DNA of 64,000 bases from Sutcliffiella horikoshii (GCF_021991925.1 NZ_RXZI01000001.1:124001-188000); one strand, 5' to 3'; shown: positions 15,842 to 25,229, numbered from the stretch's first letter. A program made the numbers and translations. The notes: generated by a model from the sequence alone, not told the origin.

Positions 15842-18130
15842 CTAAAGAATATCTCTAAGAAATCGACTCGTGTATGCTTTTTTGCCACGGCGATTCATGG
15901 GCACGGAAATTTGTAATGTTTCCTTTGCGCGTGTCATGGCTACATACAGGAGGCGGCGTTCTTCTTCAAGGGCCAAGGGTTCTCCGTTGCGGAAGGATTC
16001 CAGGGCAAAGTCGTGAGGCAAGCTGCCATCGACGGCACTTAGTATATAAACATTGGGATACTCCAGTCCTTTAGAACGGTGGATCGTTGAAAGATGGATG
16101 GCATTGCTGTATTGCTTACTTAATTTTTTCATTTCGTCCGTTTTGGCGATCATATCATCTACATGATCTAAAAATTCATGGATGCCCTTGAATTTTCGGG
16201 CAACCACCTTCAGATCCCGAATATCATCGGAGCCTTTTTCAAGAGCGTTCCCTTCGTTCCCCCGCTTTTTAATATAGTCATCAAAGCCCATGTCCTTTTC
16301 GATCATCTCAAGGGCGACAGAAGGTGAGACGTTAGCTAGTGTTTTAAACAGAGGAATGATCCGCTTTATTTTCTTCACTTGGAAAGGCTGGATATTCGTA
16401 AGTTTGCTCAATGACTTTACTAAACTGCAATCTTCTAAAATACTAATCGCTTTTGCATCCTGCAGGTTCGATTGTTTAAGAAACAGGGCGGGAAGAATGT
16501 CCGCAAAAGCTTGAACGTCATTTGGATCTTTGCTCAGCCGTAAAAAACCGAGTATCCCTTTTACAATCCTTCTTTTATAAAAGCTTTCATAATCCTGATC
16601 CAGCTTGAAAGGTAAACCTGATTGCGACAACCTTTCGAAAATAGCCCTTGCAGCACTGTGTGTGCGATATAACACGGCAAGATCGGCTGGGCTTGCACCT
16701 TTTTCGATTTGTTCTTTCATATCCTGAACAATGATGGTGGCTTCCTCTTCTTCGTCATATGGGTAAAAAAGGATAGGGAATTGTTTGTTATCTCTCTGTG
16801 CGATCATGCTCTTGATACGACGACTCTTATTCTTGACAATTACCTGGTTTGCCGCAGCTACCACAGTATGGGTAGACCGATAGTTCTCGGATAGTGTCAC
16901 GACTTTCGTTGAAGGGAAATCGCGATGGAAGTTTAGGATATAGTCCGGACTGCTGCCTCGGAAGGCATATATAGACTGATCATCGTCTCCGACGGCACAT
17001 ATATTTCCACTTTCCGCCAATAGTTTCATGGTTTCATATTGAACCTTATTAATGTCTTGGAACTCATCGATTAGAAAATAACGAAAACGCTCTTGGTATT
17101 TTGCCAACAGAGCAGGATTTTCCAAGAGGAGTTCATAACAACCCAGCAGCATATCATCAAAATCAAACACATTTTTCTCTTTTTTCCAGTCCTCATAGTC
17201 CTGATACAAAGATTGGAACTGTTCTTCGAGTTTGTTGGAAGCTTTAATCATTTTTGGTGTTTGCATATTGTTCTTCCAATAGCCGATTTGTTGAATCGCT
17301 TGGTCAAAAGGGAAGTCTTTTTCATCGAGTCCAAGTTTACGGCCGGCTGTTTTAAGAAATTGTTCCTTCTGCCAATCCCATTTTAATAGGTTGTCACCAT
17401 TCCAGCGGGAGGGATGATGGTGCTGCAGCATTCGGTAGAAAATACTGTGGAACGTACCAGAAAGGAGGTTCGCAAAATTCCGAGTACCTGGGGCCTCATA
17501 TAATCGAAGTCGTTCCTTCATTTCATTGGCAGCCTTCGCTGTAAAGGTGATCAGCATGATGGATTTTGGATCTATCTGTTTCTCCTGCACCATGTAGGCA
17601 ACACGCGTTATTAAAACCCTTGTTTTTCCACTTCCGGCACCTGCCAGTACGAGTAAAGGTCCTTCAACAGTTGATACGGCTTCTTGTTGCGTCGGATCAA
17701 GAAAAATATTTTTTTCTTGTAAAGTATGGAAAAACCCACTTAAATTCTTATGACTTTTCGTATGTTCTTTAATAAAGACAGGTAGGTGGGTAAGTGGCAT
17801 GGGTGCCTTCCATTGCTCATCGGATATATCTTTTTCCACAACAATGGTCCTGGATTTCGGATAGCGAAAACCGTCCCGTTCAATATATTCCTGCTGTTCT
17901 GTCATCCTCTTATTCGTTTGAGGAATTTCCTTTTCTTCCTTATGATCCAATCCGCCATCTATGTGATAAAAATGAGGTTCTTTTTGCAAACCAAGATACA
18001 ACTTGACCTTTTCCCCACAGATAGTACAGGAGAGTTCGCCTTTCACTCCAGCGTCATGTACCTCCTGATATAGCTCTCTTGCCATGTTTTTAATATGTAT
18101 GTTTCGTTCATTCCAGCGTGCAGACTTCAT
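15842..18130 (-). CDS. yjcD: UvrD/PcrA-family ATP-dependent DNA helicase (YjcD-like)
   Basis: A 762-residue superfamily 1A helicase with 3'-5' unwinding expected. The Walker A motif LAGAGSGKTR is near residue 162, Walker B LIDEFQD near 357, GDDDQSIYAFRGS and VTLSENYRS follow, and STIHRSKGLEYPNVY and EERRLLYVAMTRAKETL are motifs V and VI. The N-terminal 130 residues before the helicase core carry a small zinc-site-like CTICGEK segment, as in B. subtilis YjcD. ATG at 18130 is chosen because AAAGGAG precedes it. Position next to spoVIF is the same as in B. subtilis. Confidence 0.93.
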   Translation of the reverse strand: MKSARWNERNIHIKNMARELYQEVHDAGVKGELSCTICGEKVKLYLGLQKEPHFYHIDGGLDHKEEKEIPQTNKRMTEQQEYIERDGFRYPKSRTIVVEKDISDEQWKAPMPLTHLPVFIKEHTKSHKNLSGFFHTLQEKNIFLDPTQQEAVSTVEGPLLVLAGAGSGKTRVLITRVAYMVQEKQIDPKSIMLITFTAKAANEMKERLRLYEAPGTRNFANLLSGTFHSIFYRMLQHHHPSRWNGDNLLKWDWQKEQFLKTAGRKLGLDEKDFPFDQAIQQIGYWKNNMQTPKMIKASNKLEEQFQSLYQDYEDWKKEKNVFDFDDMLLGCYELLLENPALLAKYQERFRYFLIDEFQDINKVQYETMKLLAESGNICAVGDDDQSIYAFRGSSPDYILNFHRDFPSTKVVTLSENYRSTHTVVAAANQVIVKNKSRRIKSMIAQRDNKQFPILFYPYDEEEEATIIVQDMKEQIEKGASPADLAVLYRTHSAARAIFERLSQSGLPFKLDQDYESFYKRRIVKGILGFLRLSKDPNDVQAFADILPALFLKQSNLQDAKAISILEDCSLVKSLSKLTNIQPFQVKKIKRIIPLFKTLANVSPSVALEMIEKDMGFDDYIKKRGNEGNALEKGSDDIRDLKVVARKFKGIHEFLDHVDDMIAKTDEMKKLSKQYSNAIHLSTIHRSKGLEYPNVYILSAVDGSLPHDFALESFRNGEPLALEEERRLLYVAMTRAKETLQISVPMNRRGKKAYTSRFLRDIL

Positions 18131-18264
18131 ATGTAAAGACTCCTTTATAACAGTCAATCTTATTCATAGTAACACATATTATATAGAGAGAACACGAGTC
18201 GATGGAAGTTTGTCTTTTGCAAATAAAGGGAAAAATATAGTAAGTCAGAAAGGGGAGAAACGTG

Positions 18265-18528
18265 ATGGGATATGTATTACCAGTACAAATGGATGCCTAC
18301 ACACAATATGCGAACCGAACTGTTTCTGATAAACAACAGATCAGGCTTGATCCGGTAATCAGGCCGACCTTCTACAGGGTAGACCCTCAGCTTTCCTGGC
18401 AAGAAATCCACAGAAATGCTCAGCACCAACATTTAAACCTCAAAAAGGAAAAGCAGGCCTCCCGTATATCAGATAAATTATTGGCGGATATAACAGGAAA
18501 AGGGCGATACTTTAACGAATCCATCTAG
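18265..18528 (+). CDS. Small protein of unknown function
   Basis: An 87-residue protein, MGYVLPVQMDAYTQYANR onward, with a basic C-terminal half (HLNLKKEKQASRISDKLLADITGKGRYF) and no membrane helix. ATG at 18265 has AGGGGAG seven bases upstream; GTG at 18262 is the alternative. It lies divergently from yjcD and upstream of an MBL hydrolase, in the place occupied by an uncharacterised gene in related Bacilli. No function can be given. Confidence 0.7.
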   Translation: MGYVLPVQMDAYTQYANRTVSDKQQIRLDPVIRPTFYRVDPQLSWQEIHRNAQHQHLNLKKEKQASRISDKLLADITGKGRYFNESI

Positions 18529-18558
18529 TAGTTCACAAATAGAAGGAGTGCTATAAAC

Positions 18559-19467
18559 GTGGAGCTACAATTATTAACAAATAATGTTTATTATTTTTTG
18601 GCTTCCGTCAATATCGGGTATGTTCGTTTTTCAGAATCCGAAGGAATGCTTATTGATGCGGGGCTTGAAGATCAAACGATGAAAAAGGTCTTAAAAATGC
18701 TGGACGAAAAAGGACTTCCGCTGACCCATTTATTCATCACTCATGCACATGCGGATCACTATGGTGGTGCTGCCTATCTTCAAAAAAACAGACAGGTTTA
18801 TACGATGGCGCCGTCATTTGAGTCATTAATACTCCAAGAACCGATGCTTGAGCCCCTATATTTGTTTCACGGTACGAATCCGATATCTGAGTGGCGAAAT
18901 AAATTCCTAGAAGGTAAACCAATTCATGTGGATTTGTTGGTGAAGGAAGAAGGGGCGGTGGAACTCGGAGGTGTTGTATTTCTTACAGTTGCGCTACCAG
19001 GCCATAGCTATCAGCAATTTGGAATACTCGTATCCGAAATTCTCTTTGCGGCAGACGCTTATTTCGGGAAGGACATCATACATAAGCATGGCATTCCATA
19101 TATAGTGGATGCAAAAGAAGCATTAGAAACCTTGGAAAAAATAAAAAAGCTCCCATGCAGAGGTGCAGTTCCTGGACATGGGAGATTTGAAACAGGTTTT
19201 ATGGAGACGATAGATGAGAATATAAAAGTGCATCACCAAATCGAAGCAATGATATATTCCTTGATAACTGCGGAAACAGCTGGTATTGCCTTCGAACAGT
19301 TAGTTACGAAGGCATGTACCGAGAAAGGTATCACAGTAAAGAGTGTGCCAAGCTACATGCTTTTCCGGACGGCTGTGACCGCATACCTGACAAAATTGAT
19401 TCAAGAACAGAAAGCCTACTTTCAAATAAGGAACAATCAATTGGTGGTGGAATCCTCTTTCGAATAA
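18559..19467 (+). CDS. MBL-fold metallo-hydrolase
   Basis: A 302-residue metallo-beta-lactamase-fold hydrolase. The metal motif THAHADHYGG (HxHxDH) is at residues 61-70, further ligands are the His of LPGHSYQQFG and Asp of FAADAYFG, and PGHGRFETG contains the last His. The C-terminal 80 residues are a helical extension seen in the glyoxalase-II-like group. Start is GTG with AAGGAG upstream. The last 31 bases overlap the convergent DUF421 gene. Substrate unknown; a thioester or lactone is likely for this family. Confidence 0.88.
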   Translation: MELQLLTNNVYYFLASVNIGYVRFSESEGMLIDAGLEDQTMKKVLKMLDEKGLPLTHLFITHAHADHYGGAAYLQKNRQVYTMAPSFESLILQEPMLEPLYLFHGTNPISEWRNKFLEGKPIHVDLLVKEEGAVELGGVVFLTVALPGHSYQQFGILVSEILFAADAYFGKDIIHKHGIPYIVDAKEALETLEKIKKLPCRGAVPGHGRFETGFMETIDENIKVHHQIEAMIYSLITAETAGIAFEQLVTKACTEKGITVKSVPSYMLFRTAVTAYLTKLIQEQKAYFQIRNNQLVVESSFE

Positions 19468-20141
19468 GGCATCACATAGATAGGTTGCCCCTCTTCCCAT
19501 TCGGCATAAATAATGTCCTGTGGCGTGTGGTAACCTGTCTTTTTTAGTTCATTTAACACCCATTGCTCGGAAAGATTGAATTCGTCCAAGTTATCTGTCA
19601 AAATTTCCCCATCAGAAATAATTGGGATGGGGAGGGTCACCTTACTGGAAGGAATATTCAAATCCTTATTTATTGGAGCGGTATATGGATGCTTTTTAAG
19701 TACACTCACCGTTCCGTCCGTTTCAAGTAAGGCATATTCTACCTCTTGGATGGAAAAAGCCCCTTTTGAACGGAGTAGGTGACGTAATTGATCAATATCA
19801 AGCTTTGATTTTTTTAATTCTTTTTTATTTATTTCTCCTTTATGGATGACTATAGATGGCCGTCCCTCCAATATTCCTCGGGTTTTGCGCCATTTTTGTG
19901 TGATGGTTTCCAATAAGAAAATTAGAAGACCCCATAATCCTAAGGCGAAAAGAATCTTCACCACGCCAATTTCATCATCGTACAAAGCGTTTCCGACAAG
20001 CTCTCCCAATACAAGGGCAGAAATGAAGTCAAAGGGGGTTATTTGTGTTATTTGAGTCTTACCTAAAAGTTGTGTAATCAAAAACAAGGAAAAAAAACCG
20101 ATTACCAATTCCACAGCTATACGGCCGTATTCCATCATCAT
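19437..20141 (-). CDS. DUF421 (YetF-like) membrane protein
   Basis: A 234-residue protein of typical DUF421 length: three N-terminal membrane helices (VELVIGFFSLFLITQLLG and so on) and a soluble C-terminal domain with KSKLDIDQLRHLLRSKGAFSIQ, a VEYALLETDGTVSVL motif and QPIYVM-type end. It is the second family member in the window; the first is in the spoVA operon. Its end overlaps the convergent MBL gene tail to tail by 31 bases. YetF-type proteins have been linked to the spore inner membrane; function here unknown. Confidence 0.88.
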   Translation of the reverse strand: MMMEYGRIAVELVIGFFSLFLITQLLGKTQITQITPFDFISALVLGELVGNALYDDEIGVVKILFALGLWGLLIFLLETITQKWRKTRGILEGRPSIVIHKGEINKKELKKSKLDIDQLRHLLRSKGAFSIQEVEYALLETDGTVSVLKKHPYTAPINKDLNIPSSKVTLPIPIISDGEILTDNLDEFNLSEQWVLNELKKTGYHTPQDIIYAEWEEGQPIYVMPYSKEDSTTN

Positions 20142-20203
20142 ATGTATTCATCCTTTTTGTATGTCCATGTCGTTAGTATGGATAAAGAGGAGGAAAACTA
20201 TGA

Positions 20204-20254
20204 AAAAAAGGATGGCTCTCCTCAGATTTCCTAAGGGAGAGTCATCCTTTTTAA
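20204..20254 (-). terminator. Terminator of the yjcGF operon
   Basis: AAAAAGGATGGCTCTCC pairs with GGGAGAGTCATCCTTTTT, nearly perfect over 17 positions, at the end of yjcF. Confidence 0.9.
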
Positions 20255-20676
20255 ATATTCTTCGTCATCGTTACATGTGGTATGCCGGCATCCATGAAAA
20301 TATCTGAAACGGTCTCATAGCCTAGCTTCGCATAAAATGGTTCTGCATGCGTTTGAGCATTCAATTTCAGCACATGCATTTCTTTTGTTTTAGCATACTC
20401 TTCGATTGTTTCCATAATAAGGCGTCCAGCCCCTTTAGATGATCGGAAGGAAGGAAGCACGCAGATACGCTCAACTTTTCCTATTCCTTCTACAATTCGG
20501 AAGCGTCCAGCCCCAACGGCTTGGTCCTCATCATAAAGCACGAAATGAGTGGCATCTTCTTCATATTGGTCTATTTCTTCTTCAAGGGGTACATTCTGTT
20601 CTTCGACAAAAACGATCTTACGAACAGAATAGGCATCCTGTAGTTGTTCTTCGTTATCCACTATTAGTACGTGCAA
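20251..20676 (-). CDS. yjcF: GNAT family N-acetyltransferase YjcF
   Basis: A 141-residue GNAT enzyme that transfers an acetyl group from acetyl-CoA. Residues 75-95 carry the CoA-binding loop VLPSFRSSKGAGRLIMETI (Q/RxxGxG/A pattern), and MHVLKLNAQTHAEPFYAKLGY is motif B. Start is TTG three bases after the yjcG stop, with AAAGGA inside the end of yjcG, so translation is coupled. Order yjcG-yjcF matches B. subtilis. Substrate unknown. Confidence 0.92.
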   Translation of the reverse strand: MHVLIVDNEEQLQDAYSVRKIVFVEEQNVPLEEEIDQYEEDATHFVLYDEDQAVGAGRFRIVEGIGKVERICVLPSFRSSKGAGRLIMETIEEYAKTKEMHVLKLNAQTHAEPFYAKLGYETVSDIFMDAGIPHVTMTKNI

Positions 20677-20679
20677 GTC

Positions 20680-21201
20680 TCAGCAGTCCTTTCCAAAGCG
20701 GAATGTTTCATACACGGTCCACATGCCATCTTCCAATTGGTAAAGAAGGTGGAAGCGATCGACCATTTCTTCGTGCTCAATGTTGGTCATTTTCAGTGTC
20801 CCTAGTACATCGGAATGCTCGTCATCTGAGAGGTTCTGCCCGATGGTAATGTGGGGAACATAAGAAAATTCACGATTATCCTGGAAGTATCCTTTACCAG
20901 AATGAAGTTTTTCATGCAGGCTCAGCAGTTCATCCGTTGGGTCTACTTTAAGGTAAATGACATTGTTTACTGGAGCAAAGGAGCTCACTTTATAGATGTT
21001 CAAAGGGATTGGAGCTGTTTCTTTTGCGATGGAAGCAAGCTCGTCTGTCACAGATTTCATATCATTCTCATCAATTTCAAAGGCTGTTTTTAATGTCACA
21101 TGCGGTGGAATTAGTGCATAGTGGGCATCATAACGTTTTCGAAATGAATTTGCGAGATCTTGTAATTTTTTTGTTGGAAAAATAGCTATTCCATATTTCA
21201 T
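20680..21201 (-). CDS. yjcG: 2H phosphoesterase/RNA ligase-like protein YjcG
   Basis: A 173-residue member of the 2'-5' RNA ligase (2H phosphoesterase) superfamily. Two HxTx motifs, [10 protein letters not shown] near residue 35 and [10 protein letters not shown] near 115, would form the active site. Length agrees with B. subtilis YjcG. It leads a two-gene operon with yjcF. Likely acts on a cyclic or 2'-5' phosphodiester; the true substrate is unknown. Confidence 0.93.
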   Translation of the reverse strand: MKYGIAIFPTKKLQDLANSFRKRYDAHYALIPPHVTLKTAFEIDENDMKSVTDELASIAKETAPIPLNIYKVSSFAPVNNVIYLKVDPTDELLSLHEKLHSGKGYFQDNREFSYVPHITIGQNLSDDEHSDVLGTLKMTNIEHEEMVDRFHLLYQLEDGMWTVYETFRFGKDC

Positions 21202-21322
21202 CCAATATCCCTCCTGTTTACTTTTTTGCGATATAGTGTCTTATGTATTTATTTTATCGTAATTTTTTTGAAATGAATAGGAAAGTTTGTTTATCATTCT
21301 TAAATAACTATCCTATATAACT

Positions 21323-21452
21323 CCCTGTAGCTTTTCGTTCCGGATGTTCGCTTTCCGCGGGGCGATGCTTGAGCCTCCTCACTTCGTTGCGGGGTCTCAA
21401 CCTACCGCTATCTCCCGCAGGAGTCTCACATCCTGCACTCCAAACTACAGGG
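21323..21452 (+). repeat. Dispersed ~130-bp repeat, copy 2
   Basis: Same core order as copy 1 (TTCGCTTTCCGCGG, TGCGGGGTCT, CCCGCAGGAGTCT). The ends are CCCTGTAG and CTACAGGG, perfect inverted repeats that differ in sequence from those of copies 1 and 3. It lies between the ends of yjcH and the start of yjcG. Confidence 0.88.
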
Positions 21453-21491
21453 GAAATTCACATTCCAATCAAAAACCCAATGCATATCTGG

Positions 21492-22217
21492 TTACGATAG
21501 CATTTGTGGTAAGGCTTGTTTTAAGTCTGGTTGCCAGTAGGTCCAGGTGTGGGTTCCTTCAAACTCTTCATAAAAGACCGAGAATCCTTTTTCCTTCATC
21601 AGTTCATGCATGGCGCGATTTGGTTCGATGAAGTTTTTCTTCTCTCCTTTTGTAGTGGGTACTTCGGTTTCCTTTGTGCCTATTACATGATAGAGAGAAA
21701 GGAAAGAAGGCTGAGCGAAATCTTCCACTTTCTGCAACACTTTATCATCAACATAAGGGGATTGCATGATTACTTTCCCGAATGTATGGGGATAGGAAAG
21801 TGCAGTCATCAAGGAAACCGTTGCAGCTAATGAATCTCCAATAAGGGCCCGTCCCATTCCCATTTGATAGGATGGATATTTCTCGTCGATAACCGGAGTC
21901 AACTCATGTGCAAGAAAGCGTATGTAGGCACTGTTCTTGCTTCCGTCTGGATGATATTTATCCCAGCGGTCTTTCACATCTTTATATGGAATGCCGATTA
22001 TTATCGTATTTTGAATCTCGTTGGCTGCAAGTAGTTTATCAGCTGTACTTCCAATGCGACCAAGCGTGAAATAATCTTTCCCGTCTTGTGCAATCAGGAT
22101 ATTGTACTTATATAGTGGCGAATAGTTAGCTGGTGTATATACCATTAATGTCATTTCTTCATTTAATTCATTGCTGAACATGGTGAATTCTTCGATACGC
22201 CCAACATTTTTACTCAT
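21492..22217 (-). CDS. yjcH: Putative esterase YjcH
   Basis: A 241-residue alpha/beta hydrolase of the esterase D-type (PF00756) group. YNILIAQDGKDYFTLGR near residue 40, the nucleophile elbow ALIGDSLAATVSL near 125, and the C-terminal HTWTYWQPDLKQALP with the catalytic His are visible. The start follows AGGAATG-type purines; MSKNVGRIEEF is the expected N-terminus. It resembles enterochelin esterase-like hydrolases and B. subtilis YjcH and lies in the same order after yjcG/yjcF. Confidence 0.9.
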   Translation of the reverse strand: MSKNVGRIEEFTMFSNELNEEMTLMVYTPANYSPLYKYNILIAQDGKDYFTLGRIGSTADKLLAANEIQNTIIIGIPYKDVKDRWDKYHPDGSKNSAYIRFLAHELTPVIDEKYPSYQMGMGRALIGDSLAATVSLMTALSYPHTFGKVIMQSPYVDDKVLQKVEDFAQPSFLSLYHVIGTKETEVPTTKGEKKNFIEPNRAMHELMKEKGFSVFYEEFEGTHTWTYWQPDLKQALPQMLS

Positions 22218-22386
22218 TGTTCATTCCTCCCATGGTGCCTTGTCTAATCTGGTAAGCGCTTTATCCACTATCATACCATATCTTTCCCCTATTTGTTGAA
22301 TGGTAAGACTTGATGTCGACTAGAACGATTTGTGTGCGCGGTGCAGTGTGTGAGCAACCCTACACTTAAGGTCACTGAAAACCCCC

Positions 22387-22459
22387 GCTGTTGATATCCG
22401 CAAACGGCTTCGCTTATCCGGAAGGCAACCTTGAGCCTTCTCACGCTACTGCACTCCAG
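22387..22459 (+). repeat. Degraded copy of the dispersed repeat, copy 4
   Basis: Starts GCTGTTGATATCCG, as copy 3 does, and keeps GGCTTCGCTT, CCGGAAGGC and GAGCCTTCTCAC, but lacks the middle and the closing arm. The 400 bases between yjcH and the ABC operon hold only this remnant and a promoter. Confidence 0.65.
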
Positions 22460-22521
22460 AAAGAGGAGGAACTTGTCATCATATTCGCCAATAAAAAATT
22501 AAATTATTTTCTGTCAATATA

Positions 22522-22549
22522 TTGACCTTTCGCACATACGTTATATAAT
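22522..22549 (+). promoter_or_regulatory. Sigma-A-type promoter of the ABC importer operon
   Basis: TTGACC at 22522-22527, a 16-base spacer and a perfect TATAAT at 22544-22549. A split palindrome follows at 22564-22589. Confidence 0.8.
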
Positions 22550-22563
22550 ATATTTTATCCCAT

Positions 22564-22589
22564 TAATCCGATTAAACTAATATGGATTA
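22564..22589. promoter_or_regulatory. Possible operator palindrome
   Basis: TAATCC at 22564-22569 and GGATTA at 22584-22589, separated by 14 bases, in the expected 5' leader. It could be a repressor site for the importer operon; the regulator is unknown. Confidence 0.4.
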
Positions 22590-22617
22590 TGTGAAAAGTG
22601 TAAAGTAGGTGCATAAT

Positions 22618-23391
22618 TTGTTTTTAAAGATCTCAGATATTACTAAAATTTACACCCAACAAAATACTGATAATACGGTACTTTCATCTATAAATGTCGA
22701 CATGCAAGAAGGGGAATTCGTTTCTATTCTTGGACCATCTGGCTGTGGAAAATCCACATTGCTATCCATGGTAGCAGGTTTACTTAAACCAACAGAAGGA
22801 GAAATCCGACTGAAGGGATCGGCTATTACCAGGCCGGGAAAAGACAGGGGGATGGTGTTCCAGCAGGCTGCCCTGTTCCCTTGGATGACGGTGGAGGAGA
22901 ATGTATTATTTGCCATCCGTGACATGAAAAACAAGGAAGAAAGGGAGGCAAGGGCCCTCCGCTATCTAAAGATGGTGCAACTCGGTAGTAATCTTAAGCA
23001 ATATCCCCATGAATTATCAGGGGGGATGCAACAGAGGGTTTCGATTGCCCGTGCATTGGCAATGGACCCGACCGTCCTTCTGATGGATGAACCATTTGGG
23101 GCGCTTGACGAACAGACTCGTTTGAGATTGCAGCAGGAACTTGAGAGCATCTGGCTTCAAACGAAGAAGACAGTATTGTTTGTGACGCATAGTATCCATG
23201 AATCCATAAAACTATCTGACAGGATTTTGGTAATGGGAACAAGACCTGGAACCATTATTGCTGATATTAAAGTGGATATAGAGCGCCCTCGATTACGTAC
23301 GAATGAAAAGGTGGCTCAATTAGAAGCACAAATCAGTGCCATGCTAGAAAAAGAGATTGATAAAGTCGTACAAGAGGAGCTGAGCCGATGA
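22618..23391 (+). CDS. ABC transporter ATP-binding protein, SsuB/TauB type
   Basis: About 257 residues. Walker A GPSGCGKST near residue 40, signature LSGGMQQRVSIARAL near 135, Walker B VLLMDEPFGALDEQ near 155 and switch His in FVTHSIHES. This form of NrtD/SsuB/TauB ATPase energises import of sulfonates, nitrate, taurine or pyrimidine precursors. TTG at 22618 is chosen since GTAGGTG is spaced seven bases before it; GTG at 22609 is an alternative. It overlaps the permease gene by four bases (ATGA). Confidence 0.9.
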   Translation: MFLKISDITKIYTQQNTDNTVLSSINVDMQEGEFVSILGPSGCGKSTLLSMVAGLLKPTEGEIRLKGSAITRPGKDRGMVFQQAALFPWMTVEENVLFAIRDMKNKEEREARALRYLKMVQLGSNLKQYPHELSGGMQQRVSIARALAMDPTVLLMDEPFGALDEQTRLRLQQELESIWLQTKKTVLFVTHSIHESIKLSDRILVMGTRPGTIIADIKVDIERPRLRTNEKVAQLEAQISAMLEKEIDKVVQEELSR

Positions 23392-24143
23392 AACCTGGAG
23401 TAAAGCGACTCGTATTTTTTGCTTCGCTATTTATTATTTGGGAAGTGGCAGTGCTAGTCATCGGGTGGTCGCCTGCGGTTATGCCAAAGCCTTCCAACGT
23501 AGCGGTTGCCCTATATCAAGGGTTTATGGATATGACCTTGGTTTATGATCTTGCTGCAAGCTTTAAAAGGTTAGGAATTGGATTGTTCTTGGCATTGGTT
23601 ATTGGAACACTGCTTGGGATTTGGCTAGCGAAGTCCAAAACTGCGGATGAAACAGTGGGGACCCTTGTTCTAGCGCTACAAAGTGTACCGAGTATCGTTT
23701 GGTTGCCACTTGCTATCATATGGTTTGGCTTTAACGAAACGGCAATTATTTTTATTGTAACCCTTGGTGGAACTTTGGTAATGACCATTAATATGAGGAT
23801 GGGAATCAAAAGTGTCCCTCCATTATATATAAAGGCGGCTTCCACGATGGGAGCATCCGGGATTGAAATGTTTTGGAAAATCATTTTACCTGCTTCGGTT
23901 CCATACGCAGTGACGGGGGCGAGGCTCGCGTGGGCATTCGCATGGAGAGCGCTGATGGCAGCTGAGCTGCTTAGTATGGGACCGGGTCTTGGGTACACGT
24001 TGAAATACGCAGCGGATTTCGGTCAGATGAGTTTGGTGTTCGGCGTTATCATCATCATTTGTGTAATCGGTTCAGTGGTAGATTTAGTTATCTTCCAGCG
24101 CTTTGAGAAAAATGTCATTAAACGCTGGGGCTTGGAATCATAA
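23388..24143 (+). CDS. ABC transporter permease, SsuC type
   Basis: A 251-residue permease with about six membrane helices. The EAA loop is visible as MGASGIEMFWKIILPASVPYAVTGARLAW-like sequence around residue 165-190, which docks to the ATPase. It overlaps the ATPase gene by four bases and precedes the lipoprotein gene by 24 bases, forming a B-C-A order importer unit. The substrate cannot be told from the permease. Confidence 0.92.
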   Translation: MKPGVKRLVFFASLFIIWEVAVLVIGWSPAVMPKPSNVAVALYQGFMDMTLVYDLAASFKRLGIGLFLALVIGTLLGIWLAKSKTADETVGTLVLALQSVPSIVWLPLAIIWFGFNETAIIFIVTLGGTLVMTINMRMGIKSVPPLYIKAASTMGASGIEMFWKIILPASVPYAVTGARLAWAFAWRALMAAELLSMGPGLGYTLKYAADFGQMSLVFGVIIIICVIGSVVDLVIFQRFEKNVIKRWGLES

Positions 24144-24167
24144 ATAGAGTGTATGGGAGGAAAAGAG

Positions 24168-25163
24168 ATGAAAAAAGGTTGGCTGTTGGTTAGTGCATTG
24201 TTTCTATTATTAATGGGGGCATTAGCAGGATGTGGATCAAGTACAAGCGGGTCCAATGGCAAAGAGAAAGTTGTTATCGGTTATTTTCCTAATATTGATC
24301 ATGTGCCAGCAATGGTTGCCCGTGAGAAAGCTTTGTATGAAGAAGCGTTGGGTGACAAATATGAAGTGGAATATAAAACTTTTCCTGACGGCGGAGCATT
24401 CATGACGGCGCTGAAAACAGGTGATATTCAGGCTGGTTTGGTTGGTCCTGGGCCAGCGATGAACAACTATGTAAGTGGGGCAGATGTAAAGGTTGTGGCT
24501 GGAGCCTCTTCCGGTGGAACGGTAATCATTGCAAGCAAGGAAAGTGGAATTACATCTGTAGAAGGGCTTGATGGGGCAACATTCATCACACCTGGTGTTG
24601 GGTGCACACATGATGTGCAGATGGAAACATTTCTGAAAGACTTTGGATTAACGTCAGCTCGTATTGGTGGAAGCATGAAACATGTAACAGGGAACCCTGC
24701 TCAATATGGAGGAATGTTTGAATCAAAAAGCGTAGATGCTGCAGCAGTCCCGGAACCATGGGCTTCGCTTCTATCTCTTGAACATGGTGCAAATATTTTG
24801 GTGGATAGCGATGAGATTTCCTTCGGTACAACACTGCCAAACACAATCTTCGTTACCAGTGGAAAGTTGATTGAAGAAAACAATGATCTAGTGAAAAAGC
24901 TAGTGGATGCACATCAGGATTCCGTAGATTTTATCTCGGAAAATCCAGAAGAATCCAAAGAGATTGCGATCAAATCAATTAAGGAGCTTACTAACCAAGA
25001 GCTATCAAGAGAAGTGATTGATTCTGCATGGGAAAGGATCCGCTTTACACACGAGGTGGACGCAGAAGTGGTGCAGGAATTTGCTAACTCATCCTTTGAT
25101 CTTAAATTTCTGAAAGAGAAACCGGATTTCACGGAATTCATTGATACTCAGTTTGTTGACTAG
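24168..25163 (+). CDS. ABC transporter substrate-binding lipoprotein, SsuA/NMT1 type
   Basis: A 331-residue lipoprotein. The leader ends in the lipobox ALAGC near residue 22, and the mature domain opens KVVIGYFPNIDHVPAMVA, the NMT1/SsuA pattern. GDIQAGLVGPGPAMNNYV and the GVGCTHDVQ loop line the ligand pocket; Gly-Pro rich GPGPAMN is typical of this family. ATG at 24168 follows GGGAGG. The set resembles B. subtilis YtlA-YtlC-YtlD, whose ligand is unsettled. Organosulfur or a thiamine precursor are plausible ligands. Confidence 0.9.
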   Translation: MKKGWLLVSALFLLLMGALAGCGSSTSGSNGKEKVVIGYFPNIDHVPAMVAREKALYEEALGDKYEVEYKTFPDGGAFMTALKTGDIQAGLVGPGPAMNNYVSGADVKVVAGASSGGTVIIASKESGITSVEGLDGATFITPGVGCTHDVQMETFLKDFGLTSARIGGSMKHVTGNPAQYGGMFESKSVDAAAVPEPWASLLSLEHGANILVDSDEISFGTTLPNTIFVTSGKLIEENNDLVKKLVDAHQDSVDFISENPEESKEIAIKSIKELTNQELSREVIDSAWERIRFTHEVDAEVVQEFANSSFDLKFLKEKPDFTEFIDTQFVD

Positions 25164-25172
25164 CATTATAAA

Positions 25173-25209
25173 GGAGTGTCGGGCTATAATGGTCTCGACA
25201 CTTTTTTTA
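25173..25209 (+). terminator. Terminator of the ABC importer operon
   Basis: AGTGTCG pairs with CGACACT around a 14-base loop, followed by TTTTTTT. Confidence 0.85.
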
Positions 25210-25229
25210 CGAGTTTTGGAGGGATGAAT

